Origin: Piper betle
Taxonomy: Eukaryota; Streptophyta; Magnoliopsida; Piperales; Piperaceae
Direction of reading: 5' to 3'
DNA: 64,000 nt
Assembly (NCBI GenBank): GCA_033002965.1
Contig: JAURVB010012306.1
Span: 16,252 to 80,251 of the forward strand
Below are positions 47,500 through 57,072 of this stretch, piece after piece. The notes beneath the pieces were generated by a model. It worked only from the letters and a program-made list of their open reading frames with translations, had not been told where the DNA came from and did not search any database. The translations under genes were made by a program, and so were the position numbers. Within the stretch, counting starts at the first letter, position 1; each line of letters begins with the position of its first letter.

Positions 47500-49478
47500 T
47501 ACATGAGTCCTCGTCATCCTCATCTTCGCTCTCTTCTCAATATCATGGGCATAGCCAATCTTGAGTACAAATTAAAGCTTCAATTGTGTTTGGTTTCAAA
47601 TTGCTACGATAATCACTGATAATTCTCCCACCTGTACTAAAAGCACATTATGACACTACTGAAGAAAGTGGAATTGCTAAAATATCCTTTGCCATGGCCC
47701 CTAAGGTTTTATATTTCAATGAAGCAGTTTTCCAATAATCCAAAACATCAAAATGAGCTCCATGATTAACTTTAATTCTTTGTTCTTCAAGATATGCATC
47801 TAAGTCTAATTTATTCACATGGAACTGCTCACGAGAATCCATAAATCTTTTACATTCTTCCTCATCAGTGAGCATTTTATCACCACTTTCATTTTCAGGA
47901 AAGTAATCATGATGCAAACTATTTCTCAATTTGTTCTCATAAAATTTGTATACCCCTTTTAAAGCATCCTCAACCCTTTTCATTTTAGCTTGAAAAATTG
48001 ACTCAGAATGGTAAATTTTGGGGAAAACAAATTCAACCCTTCCCAATTTATATCTTGGATCTAGAACACATGCAATGGCTAGAACTAAACTATTTTCTGC
48101 CCAATACTTGTCATATTTGTCTTTCATTTTATCAGCCATTTGATAAAGATGTCCTTGCCCATGAACATGAAGGTAATCTAACTTCTCTTTCACTTGTTGA
48201 AGTATGGCAAAGAATAGATTTGCTGTTGGATTCTTACTCATAGAGAAAACATTAGTTGCTTGATAAAATACTTCAAGTAAGTCTTCAATCTCATCATACT
48301 TATTCCAATCCATATCAGATGGGCACCATTTAAAATTTTCATCTATACCTTTTAGATGATTAAAAGCAAGTTTTACCTCTTTTGCAGATCTTAACATTAA
48401 GTAAGTAGAATTCCAACGAGTTTGCACATCCAAATTCAGCCCTCTTTAACTTGATATGCCAACATGTGCTAAAGAAGTGTCAAAATCTTTCATTCTAGAT
48501 GTAGATCCCTTGATATATTTAATTGAATCATGAACATTTTAAATAACTCCTTTCACGTGTACCAAGCCAGCTTGAACAATTAAATTAAGAATATGAGCTG
48601 AACACCTAACATGGAAAACATTGCATCTAATGGTAAACTTTGCATTAGAAGGAAAACTATCTTTAAGAAGTGTTACCATGCTATCATTGGCAGATGCATT
48701 GTCCAATGTTAAGGTGAAAAATTTATCTTCAAGCCCCCAATCCATCATCAACTCACTTACCAAATTTTCCATTGCATAGCTAGTATGAGGAGGGAAATGA
48801 CAAAAATTAAGAATCTTCTTGTGTAGCTTCCAATCTGCATCCACATAATGCACTGTGAAACTCAAATATGACTTGGTTTGCCCAGATGCCCAAGTATTAC
48901 ATGTAAAACAAACACTCACTATTTGTCTCAACATATTCTTCAAAACCTTTTTCTTCTTGATACAATTTGATGCAATCATTCCTTATAGTGTGTCGAGAGA
49001 TTTTCTGATGTCTTGGGTTAAGAGCCATACACAACATGTTGAATAACTTGCTCTCAAGTGATCGAAAAGGTCTTTCATCCACAATGATCAAGATGGATAA
49101 AATTTTTCTCACCCTTTCATTATCATACTTATAAGTAGTCACACTTGCAAATTCTAAATCCTCATCTTGACTAGGCAATACTGGAACAATTGCAAGTTCT
49201 TGTTGACCTTTTGATTTCTTATTTTTTGGGCATGTTATCAAATGTCGATTCAATTGTGTAGTACAACCACTCGTACACTTCAAGTACTTCTTCTGACAAT
49301 GCTTACATTGATTATACTCCTTTTTGTCAATAATAACACTCCAAAATTCCTTCCACGCTTTCGATGTTCTTTTTCTCTTTTCTTTATTTTTATGTTGATT
49401 TTCTTCTTCTAGAGTTGATTCTTTATTCTTCTAATCTACTTGGGGCACTTGTGACATATTTTCTGTGGGTGTGGCCAT
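47500..49478 (-). pseudogene. hAT transposase (BED finger, RNase H-like, dimerisation domain), decayed
   Basis: Start ATG at 49478-49476 (MATPTENMSQVPQVD). In order: BED-type finger AWKEFW...CKHC..CTSGCTTQLNRHLITC; the N-terminal helical part (RPFRSLESKLFNMLC); the catalytic region (LTLDNASANDSMVTLLKDSF, HVRCSAHILNLIVQAGL); LDVQTRWNSTYLML; the hAT-like segment (FYQATNVFSMSKNPTANLFF, LVLAIACVLDPRYKLG); and the C-terminal dimer domain (DVLDYWKTAS, LAIPLSSVVS, FSTGGRIISDYRSNLKPNTI). Breaks: TAG at 49433-49431, a frameshift near 48.9 kb, TAA at 48541, TAA near 48448, and TAA where the Ser/Glu before FSTGG should be (about 47646). Similar to the plant RICESLEEPER/DAYSLEEPER group. No active enzyme is possible. 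Confidence 0.92.
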
Positions 49479-49499
49479 TAATAATTTGCATAATAAAAA

Positions 49500-50085
49500 T
49501 ATTTATTTATTTTATATAGGTCATACAAGGTATCATGAGCACCATGTATTCTATATTTAATTGTCAATGTATTTGCTAACTAATATATTCAAATATCTCA
49601 CAGAACTAACTTTCTAATATTGACATTAGAAAAATATCTTTATAAAAAAATATTTTATAAAAAAGTGAAAATATTAAATTAACACTCAATAATAGATGCA
49701 CCGATCAACTCACAGCCCTTTAGTAAAAAAAATGATAAAAATACCTATTAATATTTATTTTATTTTATTTATTACATAATCTATTAAAATAACAATAAAA
49801 AATATTTCATTTTATGGCTAATAAAAAGACAATGATAGAAAATTAAATAAAATAATAGTATATTTTTAATTATCATATAATTTATTTTAATAAATTCATT
49901 TATTTTATAAATTAATTAGTATTAATTTACCCAAGAGCCCTAGTATTAAAAAAATTTAAGCAATAGTTTTTATAAGGGATTGAAGCTAAAATTTAATTGT
50001 AAATGATGATTTTAATTATTTTAAATAGCTAAGTGATATTTACTTTATTATTATTATTATTATATACAGTAAAATAAAAATATGT
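49500..50085. other. AT-rich, 5' side of hAT transposase
   Basis: Non-coding, ending in TTATTATTATTATTATTA (about 50046-50063). Would contain the transposase promoter; no specific element seen. Confidence 0.45.
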
Positions 50086-50089
50086 GGGG

Positions 50090-50990
50090 GATCGTCACCA
50101 TACCTGAGGAACAAGGTAGCTGGGAGGAAGAATGGACTTCGGGAATGCCAGGAAAGCCGGGACGCGATCCGGGCAGAGGAGGACGCTGGTTGGCCACGCC
50201 GGCTGCGACAATGGTGGCGGCTAGAAGAAAAGCGAATTACACTTCAGGAACTCCAGGAAACACAACCTGCGAACCAGATGGAGGACTTTGATGGATCAAG
50301 GAAGGTGGTCGGAGATGAAGGGTTCGGTCGGCGACAGTGGTGGCGGTAGTGGCATCAGCGGCTGTGGCGGCAGCGGCCAGAAGAAAAGGAGGCTGGTTGG
50401 AAGATTTGCACTTTGGGAAGGCCGGGCAAGTCAGGTTGCTGTCCGGGTGGAGAAGGACAAGATGGGTGGGGAAGTTGGTCGAAGATAATGACTATGGTTG
50501 GCCACAAAGGCGGCGAGCAGCAGCAGTGGCGGTGACCAGAAGAAGAGAAAGGCCGGGAGGAAGATTGCACTTCTGGAACTCCGAGAAACTTAGGCTGCAG
50601 TCCGGGCGGAGTGTTGCGATAGGTCGGAGATGGCGATCGGAGATGAAGGATCCGGTCGGCCACAGCGGTGGCGGCAGCCAGAACAAGAACGCGGCCAATT
50701 GGAAGATTTGCACTTTGGGAAGGGTGGGGAAGTCAGGCTGCTATCCGGGCGGAGGAGGACATGATGGGTCGGGGAATGTGGTCGAAGACGATGGCTACGA
50801 TCGGTCGGCCACAGCGGCGGCGGCGGCCAGAAGAAGAAGGCAGCTAGGAGGAAGAAGGCGGCATGGCACGGGTATAAGAAAAGGCCGGGAGAGAAGACGA
50901 AGCGACGCTTATGAATGTAAGGGTAGTTTTGTAAATAAAATTTGACTCGCTCCCGACTCGAGTTAATACTAATAAAATAAATCTAAAAAA
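50090..50990. mobile_element. G-rich core with array start, modular family member (nested)
   Basis: G-rich on the plus strand and internally repetitive: the word (A/T)GCACTT.GGGAA.G or ACTTC.GGAA.(G/C)CC returns near 50126, 50235, 50405, 50570 and 50708, and GGCCAGAAGAA returns beside it. It ends GGGTAGTTTTGTAAATAAAATTTGACTCGCTCCCGACTCGAGTTAATA (from 50922), the same array start as in the other members. The 202-codon open frame here is not supported as a gene. Confidence 0.55.
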
Positions 50991-51477
50991 TACTAAATAA
51001 AATATTAAAAAATATAATAAAATTATATACAATTAAAATAAATCAATCCAATTTAAATTTCTTGATATTTTAAAAAAAATAATTTGTTGTCTTTGATTAC
51101 TTTTTTGTGTATATTTGTTAGGTATTTATTTTTTGGGTATTATTTAGTGCTTTCCTTTTTTTATATATAAGTATTTTTCATATCATGTTTTCAGTAAAGA
51201 TGAATGGAATTTTTAATATAAGTGTATATCCTCTATTAATATATATATTTTTCATAAAATTATGTGATATTTTTTTATAGATAATTATTAACTAGATAAT
51301 CCGATAATGCATGGAAGCACTTTTTGGAAACTGTGAAGGAAAGAGACAATTAGAAATTGGAGGTTGGGAAGAATCTGAAGAAGTGTATTTTAATGCAAAA
51401 TTATATCCCCCTATTATATTTTTAACTATATTTTGAGTATGTAAGTGATATTATGTATATTATTATATTATATTATC
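50991..51477. other. AT-rich, interior of hAT element
   Basis: T/A-rich DNA with no recognisable feature, before the CGAGTCGAG-rich right end. Confidence 0.45.
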
Positions 51478-51671
51478 GAGTCGAGTTACGAGTCGAGTTC
51501 GAATTATAACCGAGTCGAGTCGAGTCGAACACTGCCTTGCTCAAACTCGACTCGTAAGATTCGAGTTCGAGTCGAGTTCGAGTCAAGCATTTTAATATCG
51601 AGTTTCGAGTCGAGTCGAGTCGAGCCAAACACCAAATGCTCACGAGCTGGCTTGCTCAATTAGCACCCATA

Positions 51672-54037
51672 CCCTCCTTCTTCCCTTGTATTTTCTGCTC
51701 TTTCCTTTCCTCCCCACCCTGTTTTGCCACGCCGTGCTGCTCCACCGCTGACGACCTCGCCACTGATCACCGGCCGCATGCTACCAATCAGCGACGCCGT
51801 CGACCAGTGCTGTCGCCGCCTCGCCAACTATCATCAAGTACAGTGTCCCCTCCTGTATCCTCTCCCACCTCACTGCCTTCTCCATGGCCGCTCGCTCCGT
51901 CTCCACAGCCGACGTTGTTGCCGCCAACGTCGACAGCCTCCTCGTCCCCCTATCCCTCGGTAGCGACGGTGAGATCCGCTAGATCGTCGACGAGATCCGG
52001 GCAAAGGGGCCGCGGCAGCGGTGGCAAGGATGCGAGCTGTGCAGAGGGGCCACTTGGCTGTGCTGCACGGCAACCTCGAGCGTGCGCCGTCCAGGCCTGG
52101 GGAAGAGTCAGGAAGGAAGCAAGTGGCCGGTGGCGAGGCTGCCAGCGGTGGGGCGGCAGCGGCAAAACAGAGCGGGGAAGGAAAGGGCAATGGCAATTTT
52201 GTAATAAACATTTGACTCACTCTCGACTTTGAATCAATATTACGAAATGAATTTTAAAAAATAAAATAAAATAATTTTGTAATAAAAATTTAACTCGCTC
52301 CCAACTCGAGTTAATATTATGAAATAATTTTTTAAAAAATATAATTTCATAATAAAAACTTTGACTAGCTCTTAACTCGAGTTAATATTACGAAATACAT
52401 CTCGAAAAATTTGAAAAAAATAAATTAAAATACCATAAAATAAAATAAACCATTAGAACTAGATTAATTTATTTTATGATATTATACTATATTTTTTATA
52501 TTTTTTGGGATATATTTTATAATATTAATTTTAGTCGAGAGCGAGTCAAGTTTTTATTACAAAATTGCCATTATTTCATTTTTCTTCACCAACCATGTTT
52601 TCTCCCCCACCGATCAATGGCAAGTTTGTAATAAAAACTTGACCGCTCCTGACTCGAGTCAATATTACAAAATATATCCCAAAAAATATGAAAAAAATAT
52701 AGTAAAATACCATAAAATAAAATAATCAAATTATAATGGATTACTTCATTTTATGGTATTTTACTCTCTTTTTCATATTTTTCAAGATGTATTTCGGAAT
52801 ATTGACTTTAGTCTAAAAGGAAATGGGCATGGGTAGTTTCGTAATAAAAACTTAACTCATTCCAAACTCTAATCAATATTATGAAATAAATTTTAATATA
52901 TATATAATAATAATTTTATCATAAAAACTTGACTCGTTCCCAATTTGAGTCAATATTAAGAAATAAAATTTAAAAAATATATAAAATAATTTCGTAATAA
53001 AAACTTAACTCGCTACTGATTCGAGTCAATATTACGAAATAAATTTATTTTTTTAAATTGATAGAATTAGTTTATTCTTTAAAATTTTATTTTATAATAA
53101 AAACTTGACTTGTCCCGACTCGAGTCAATATTACAAAATAAAATTTAAAAAATATATAAAATTATTTCGTAATTAAAAATTGACTTGCTTTTGACTAGAG
53201 TTAATATTACGAAATAAATTTTAAAAATATAAAAATAATTTCCTAATAAAAACTTGACTCTTGTTGGGAGTAAGTTAAGTTTTTATTACAAAATTATTAT
53301 ATATATTTAATTTATTTTGTAATATTGACTCGAGTCACGGACGAGTCAAGTTTTAATTATGAAATCCCACCTTCCACCCCCGACTTCTCCCTACAAGTTC
53401 CCCCTCTTGCCTTCGCCACCCCCGCCGCCGGTGAGTTCGCCGCCGCCGTCACCTACACCACCGGTCGGCCGTGCTATAACTTCCTACTCACGTGACTCCC
53501 AAGCCGACGCCTCGTGCCGGCCGTGCTGCACCACACTGATGGAGAAACAGAGGAACCGAAATAGAGGAAGCTCCTCTACTTCACCGTCGTTGTAGCTTCT
53601 GCTTATGCTGGACCACAGGCCACCCACTGTTAGCCAGCGACTCCGCTGGTCATTGTCGCCTTGCAACCACAGCAACCCCGAGTGACCCAAAGTGGCACAA
53701 CAAAACAGAGGGGCAGGGGAGGGGGTGGGATGAGGCGGGGGAAGGGCATGGGGCGGGGTGAGGGGCGGAGCGAGGGGCGCGGGGCAGGGCGATGGGCACG
53801 GGGCGGGGAAAGAGGCATGACAGGGGGGTGTGAAAGCAAGGGAAGGGGGAAGGGTGGGGGGCCGGGCAGGGCGAGGGACACAACGGGGGTTGGGGACAAA
53901 GGCCACGCCGGTGGGGGACGAAGTCCGCGGCGGTGGGAGGGGCGAAGGAAGTCGGCAGGGGTGAGGGTGGGGGGTGAGGGCTTATTTTTTGAAAAGGAGG
54001 GAGGGAATGTCCAGCCGTTGGATAAAATCTAACGGCT
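51672..54037. mobile_element. Modular element, unit 3: core-array-core-hairpin
   Basis: C-rich then G-rich core (51672-52195) ending CGGCAAAACAGAGCGGGG. Then a 1.2-kb array (52195-53370) starting GGCAATTTTGTAATAAACATTTGACTC and ending GAGTCAAGTTTTAATTATGAAATCCC. Then a C-rich to G-rich core (53371-54000, containing GGCACAACAAAACAGAGGGG), then the hairpin AGCCGTTGGAT-AAA-ATCTAACGGCT (54013-54037, one mismatch). Inside the array, 52195-52575 and about 52619-52815 are themselves long palindromes centred near 52460 and 52735. No coding capacity. Confidence 0.65.
52195..53370. repeat. Array of alternating palindromes (TTGACTCG/TATTACGAAAT)
   Basis: Typical unit: CGAGTCAATATTACGAAAT - AT-rich spacer of 20-30 bp - ATTTCGTAATAAAAACTTGACTCG, joined to the next through CTCCCGA or similar. 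Each unit is a hairpin (the right arm has a 4-5 nt insertion) and each joint, TTGACTCG...CGAGTCAA, is another. About nine units, decaying. Confidence 0.8.
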
Positions 54038-54061
54038 AGAACACTGCAGCATAGCCAAGAT

Positions 54062-54081
54062 GGTTGTGCTGCAGCACAACC
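54062..54081. repeat. 20-bp perfect palindrome
   Basis: GGTTGTGCTGCAGCACAACC equals its own reverse complement. It lies between the hairpin end of unit 3 and the start of unit 4, and carries the GCTGCAGCA word also seen near 43916 and 43978. Confidence 0.95.
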
Positions 54082-54925
54082 TCCCCTCCCTATATATATA
54101 TAGACACTAAAATGTTCCTATACATTGCCTTGTTTAACAAAGCATAGGCAGCTCCAATGGCCCACACTCTTTTTTTTACCCTTTCCCCTCCTCCAGCCAT
54201 TCACGCCGCCCCGCCCCCAGCCCTGCCCTGGCCTAGTCCCTGTCCTACCCCCGGCTAAGTCCCCCGGCCCCTCCCACAGTCACCGTCCCCCATCACCCCC
54301 GCCAGCAGTTGCGACGGGCCCCCCTGAGTTGCTCCCCACCCACACGAGCCCCCCCCCCCCCCGCGCAGGTTTCCACCGCCCCTCGGCCGCACCCTGCCTT
54401 GCCCCCAGCCCTGCCACACCCCTAGCCAAGCCCCTGGCCCTGCCCATAGCCATCCCCCACTGCCCCCACCAGCATCTGCGGCGGTCCCCCTCCCTGAATT
54501 GCTCCTCCCGCTCACGACTGCATGCGCCCAACTGCCCGCGCCTGGTCGGCTCCGCGTTTCCCAGTAGGCCACCCAACCCCAAGGCAGTGACAATGTTGGC
54601 CAGCGGGTGGCCGGCGGCAAGGTCACCGGCGGGGGTGGCGCGCCAAAAGAAATGGGGAAGAAACATGGGAGGGTATTTTAGTAATAAAAACTTAACTTGA
54701 TTGGACTCGAGTTAATATTACGAAATAAATTTAAAAAAATAAAATAATTTCATAATAAAAACTTAACTCCATCTCGACTTAAGTTAATATTACGAAAAAA
54801 ATTTAGAAAAAATAAAATAATTTCATAATAAAAACTTTACTCAATCCAGACTCGAGTTAATATTACAAAATAAATTTTTAAAAAAATAAAATAATTTTGT
54901 AATAAAAACTTTACTCGATCCCAAC
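54082..54925 (+). mobile_element. Modular element, unit 4
   Basis: TATATATATAGACACTAAAATGTTCCTATACATTGC parallels the (AT)n-AAATGTTACCCTACGTTGC start of unit 1. A C-rich core (54165-54560, with a run of 14 C at 54349-54362) leads into GGTGGCCGGCGGCAAGGTCACCGGCGG and GGTGGCGCGCCAAAAG, clearly homologous to the end of the unit 1 core. The array starts GGGTATTTTAGTAATAAAAACTTAACTTG (54664) and has three units. It is cut off at about 54925. Confidence 0.62.
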
Positions 54926-54929
54926 TTGA

Positions 54930-55180
54930 AGTCAATGACAGAAGATCATCTGTTTCCCCTGCCAGCGACAGCCCTCCAAACACACACTGCAGTCCACCCC
55001 CTCCTCCCTGCGCCGCCACCTCCACCGTTGGAGTCGCCTCGATCTTCGCCACCGACGCCGGCTAAGTCATCTGAAGGTGCAGCTTGTTTGATCCAGACAA
55101 CGACAAAACATCCTTTGTTTCCCCCGCTAGTGACAGCCCTCCAAACACACAGTGCAGTTCACCCCCTCCTCTTTCATGTC
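54930..55180. repeat. 165-bp partial tandem duplication
   Basis: GACAGCCCTCCAAACACACA.TGCAGT.CACCCCCTCCTC occurs at 54967 and 55132, with TGTTTCCCC(C/T)GC before each. Pro-rich frame, no known protein. Confidence 0.75.
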
Positions 55181-55745
55181 GTCTTATGCTTGTGTTTCAT
55201 GTTCTAGTGGCCAATTATTATGCTTGTCCTCAAGAGGGGCAGGTTGTTGTGCATGTCACCTTGTCAAATGGTTATGAAATTGGATGAACTAAGTTGATGG
55301 AATAGAAATTGGTCTCATTTTGGCTAAGTTGGTATTTGAGTGGCTATTTTATGCAGTTTATACATTTATATATAATAAGTTGTTATGCCAAGCTAGTCCA
55401 TGAATCGAATATTTTCTTAATGAGAATTAGGTGGCTTGTGTTTTAGAGTAGGTTCATTTTGTCTGTTATATGCGGGTTATGAACAATTGACATAATTCCT
55501 TTTCTTGTATTAGGTTGCAATCAAGATAGCAGCATTAGATAGTTGATGGAAGAAGGCAACAACATTAGATATGGTAACGTGAAACCTACCAGTAGGTCCA
55601 CGGAAGATAATGAAGATCAGATACACGGAAGATCAGATTACAAAAAATGATTGTAAGGAAATTGAACAATTTGACAAGAGTAGTGACGATTTTGACAAAT
55701 TTGAAGATGAAGTTGAAGCCAAAAAATATCAGAATACTTTGAAAA
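55181..55745. other. Upstream region of FAR1 fragment
   Basis: Contains acidic, coding-like text near 55540-55745 (EEGNNIRYGN; DNEDQIHGRS) in broken frames, possibly the N-terminal leader of the FAR1 gene. No intact frame joins it to 55747. Confidence 0.4.
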
Positions 55746-55746
55746 T

Positions 55747-56440
55747 ATGACCCCTTGTTTGGACATGGAATTCTCGTCAGAAAAAGATGCATATGATTTT
55801 TACAACCAGTATGCAAAAAGACAAGGGTTTGGCATTCGAAAGTTTAAGTTTTATCGATCGAGAAAGACAACTTGTATCACATCACGAAAATTTATTTGTT
55901 CGAAAGAAGACAAAATAGATATGAATGACAAGAGGACGATGGGGAGAGAAGTTAAAAGGCGTAGAGAGACTATAGAAGATTGCAAAGCTTATATGAGAGT
56001 ACATCTAAGCAAGGGTGGGGTGTGGAAAGTAGTAGAATTTTTGGACATTCATAGTCATAACTTCTCAACTCCAAGGAAAGTTGCAAAGCTTTGGTCTCAT
56101 AGTCGTCTGTCTGAATCCAACAAGAATATGATTGATTCACTACATCAAACAGGAATGAGACCATTAGCCATCTCTAAAGTTTTGAATGCAACTTCCAATA
56201 GCACAGATCAAGACAAAGTGACGCGTCAATCTTGCATCAGCCAACTAAAAAGCACCCATAAGAATGATGTTGGGTGGCAATGCTTAAGTGTTATCAAGTA
56301 CTTTCAAGAGAAAAATGTGAAAGACAATGACTTTTTCTTTGAAATTGAATTAGGTGAGAATGGAACGACCCAAAATGTTTTTTGGGCTGATGGGAGATCA
56401 AGGGCATCTTACATGAACTTAACACAAATCCCATGCAAGA
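55747..56440 (+). pseudogene. FAR1/FHY3-family gene, N-terminal fragment
   Basis: Frame 55747-56487. Residues 5-105 are the FAR1 DNA-binding (WRKY-GCM1-like) domain: MEFSSEKDAYDFYNQYAKRQ, GFGIRKF, ITSRKFICSKE, RRETIEDCKAYMRVHL, WKVVEFLDIHSHNF. Next come the segment with SESNKNMIDSLHQTGMRP and the lead-in to the MULE-type domain, FFFEIELGENGTTQNVFWAD, GRSRASY. It breaks off just before the transposase-derived catalytic core and SWIM finger; the last about 15 codons (from about 56440) belong to the repeat that follows. FAR1-type proteins are transcription factors derived from Mutator-like transposases; this piece could be either a gene or a transposase remnant. Truncated. Confidence 0.85.
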
Positions 56441-56454
56441 GGATTTTTGGGCTT

Positions 56455-56735
56455 TTTATGTATTTTGTGGAATGTACTCTTCGGTAATGTTATTGAATGA
56501 CGATGATATTTTTTATCTATTTATATTCTTTTTAATATCATATATATGTCACTTTGAACACAACATGATAAATCATACCTCTTTTTTATTTTTTACATAA
56601 TTACAACATCTCAAATTTTTATCAAATATTAAAGTAGAATCTTGATGGATTCGAACCACTATCCCTCAAGCATTTCTTGAATGCTCTTCCAATTTTGAGC
56701 TAAAGATCCATAACAGTTTAATTCATTGAAAAATT
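56455..56735 (-). repeat. tRNA-headed (SINE-like) repeat, copy 3
   Basis: Third copy. The tRNA-like head is 56709-56637 on the minus strand, again exactly 73 nt, with acceptor GGATCTT/AAGATTC, A box TAGCTCAAAATTGGAAGAGC and B box GGTTCGAATCC intact. The anticodon loop GAAATGC lacks U33. The plus-strand FAR1 frame runs into its far end. Confidence 0.6.
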
Positions 56736-57050
56736 GATGGTCTAACGACAAGCCTTGAAAAGATGATGCTTATCATATGTCATCAAGCAAATGCAATCAC
56801 ACAAATACTACATTTTTCATTTCCTGTACACATCATGCCTGGTACATAACAAATTAAAAACAAAATACAATATTTTCTTTCAAGCCAGCTAGAAAATTGG
56901 AAAGGTACTAAAAAGGATACAAAATTCTAGATATAGGAGAAACAGATAGTTAGACCATACATGCAGCAGGCCCAATCGATTGTTGGTGTACCATTGACAG
57001 TTAGACCATACATCCACTAGACCAGCACCCGCCTCTATATTCTTTCAGTG
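56736..57050. other. Spacer
   Basis: Non-coding. TTCTTTCAGTGTTTCTC.GATT is directly repeated at about 57038 and 57060, at the edge of the pyrophosphatase fragment. Confidence 0.4.
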
Positions 57051-57072
57051 TTTCTCGGATTCTTTCAGTGTT

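Larger units (their letters stand above)
46423..51671 (-). mobile_element. Decayed hAT element (candidate boundaries)
   Basis: Left end TAGGGTTGTTAAACGAGCGAAC; right end, reverse-complemented, TATGGGTGCTAATTGAGCAAGC. These are imperfect inverted repeats of the TAGGG-TG form common in plant hAT elements. Both ends are rich in CTCGA/GAGCTCG words (46440-46800 and 51478-51650). A hAT transposase pseudogene lies inside. Flanking octamers CCCTTCCT and CCCTCCTT agree at six of eight positions, a decayed or doubtful 8-bp duplication. A G-rich element (50090-50990) is nested within. Confidence 0.45.

Noticed and set aside
50337..50945. 202-codon frame taken as a gene
   Set aside because: It lies over a degenerate tandem G-rich array; the sequence is RRR/GGG-rich and has no recognisable domain.
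56637..56709. Functional tRNA gene
   Set aside because: Length and acceptor stem fit, but position 33 of the anticodon loop is A rather than T, and two sister copies show it to be the head of a dispersed repeat.
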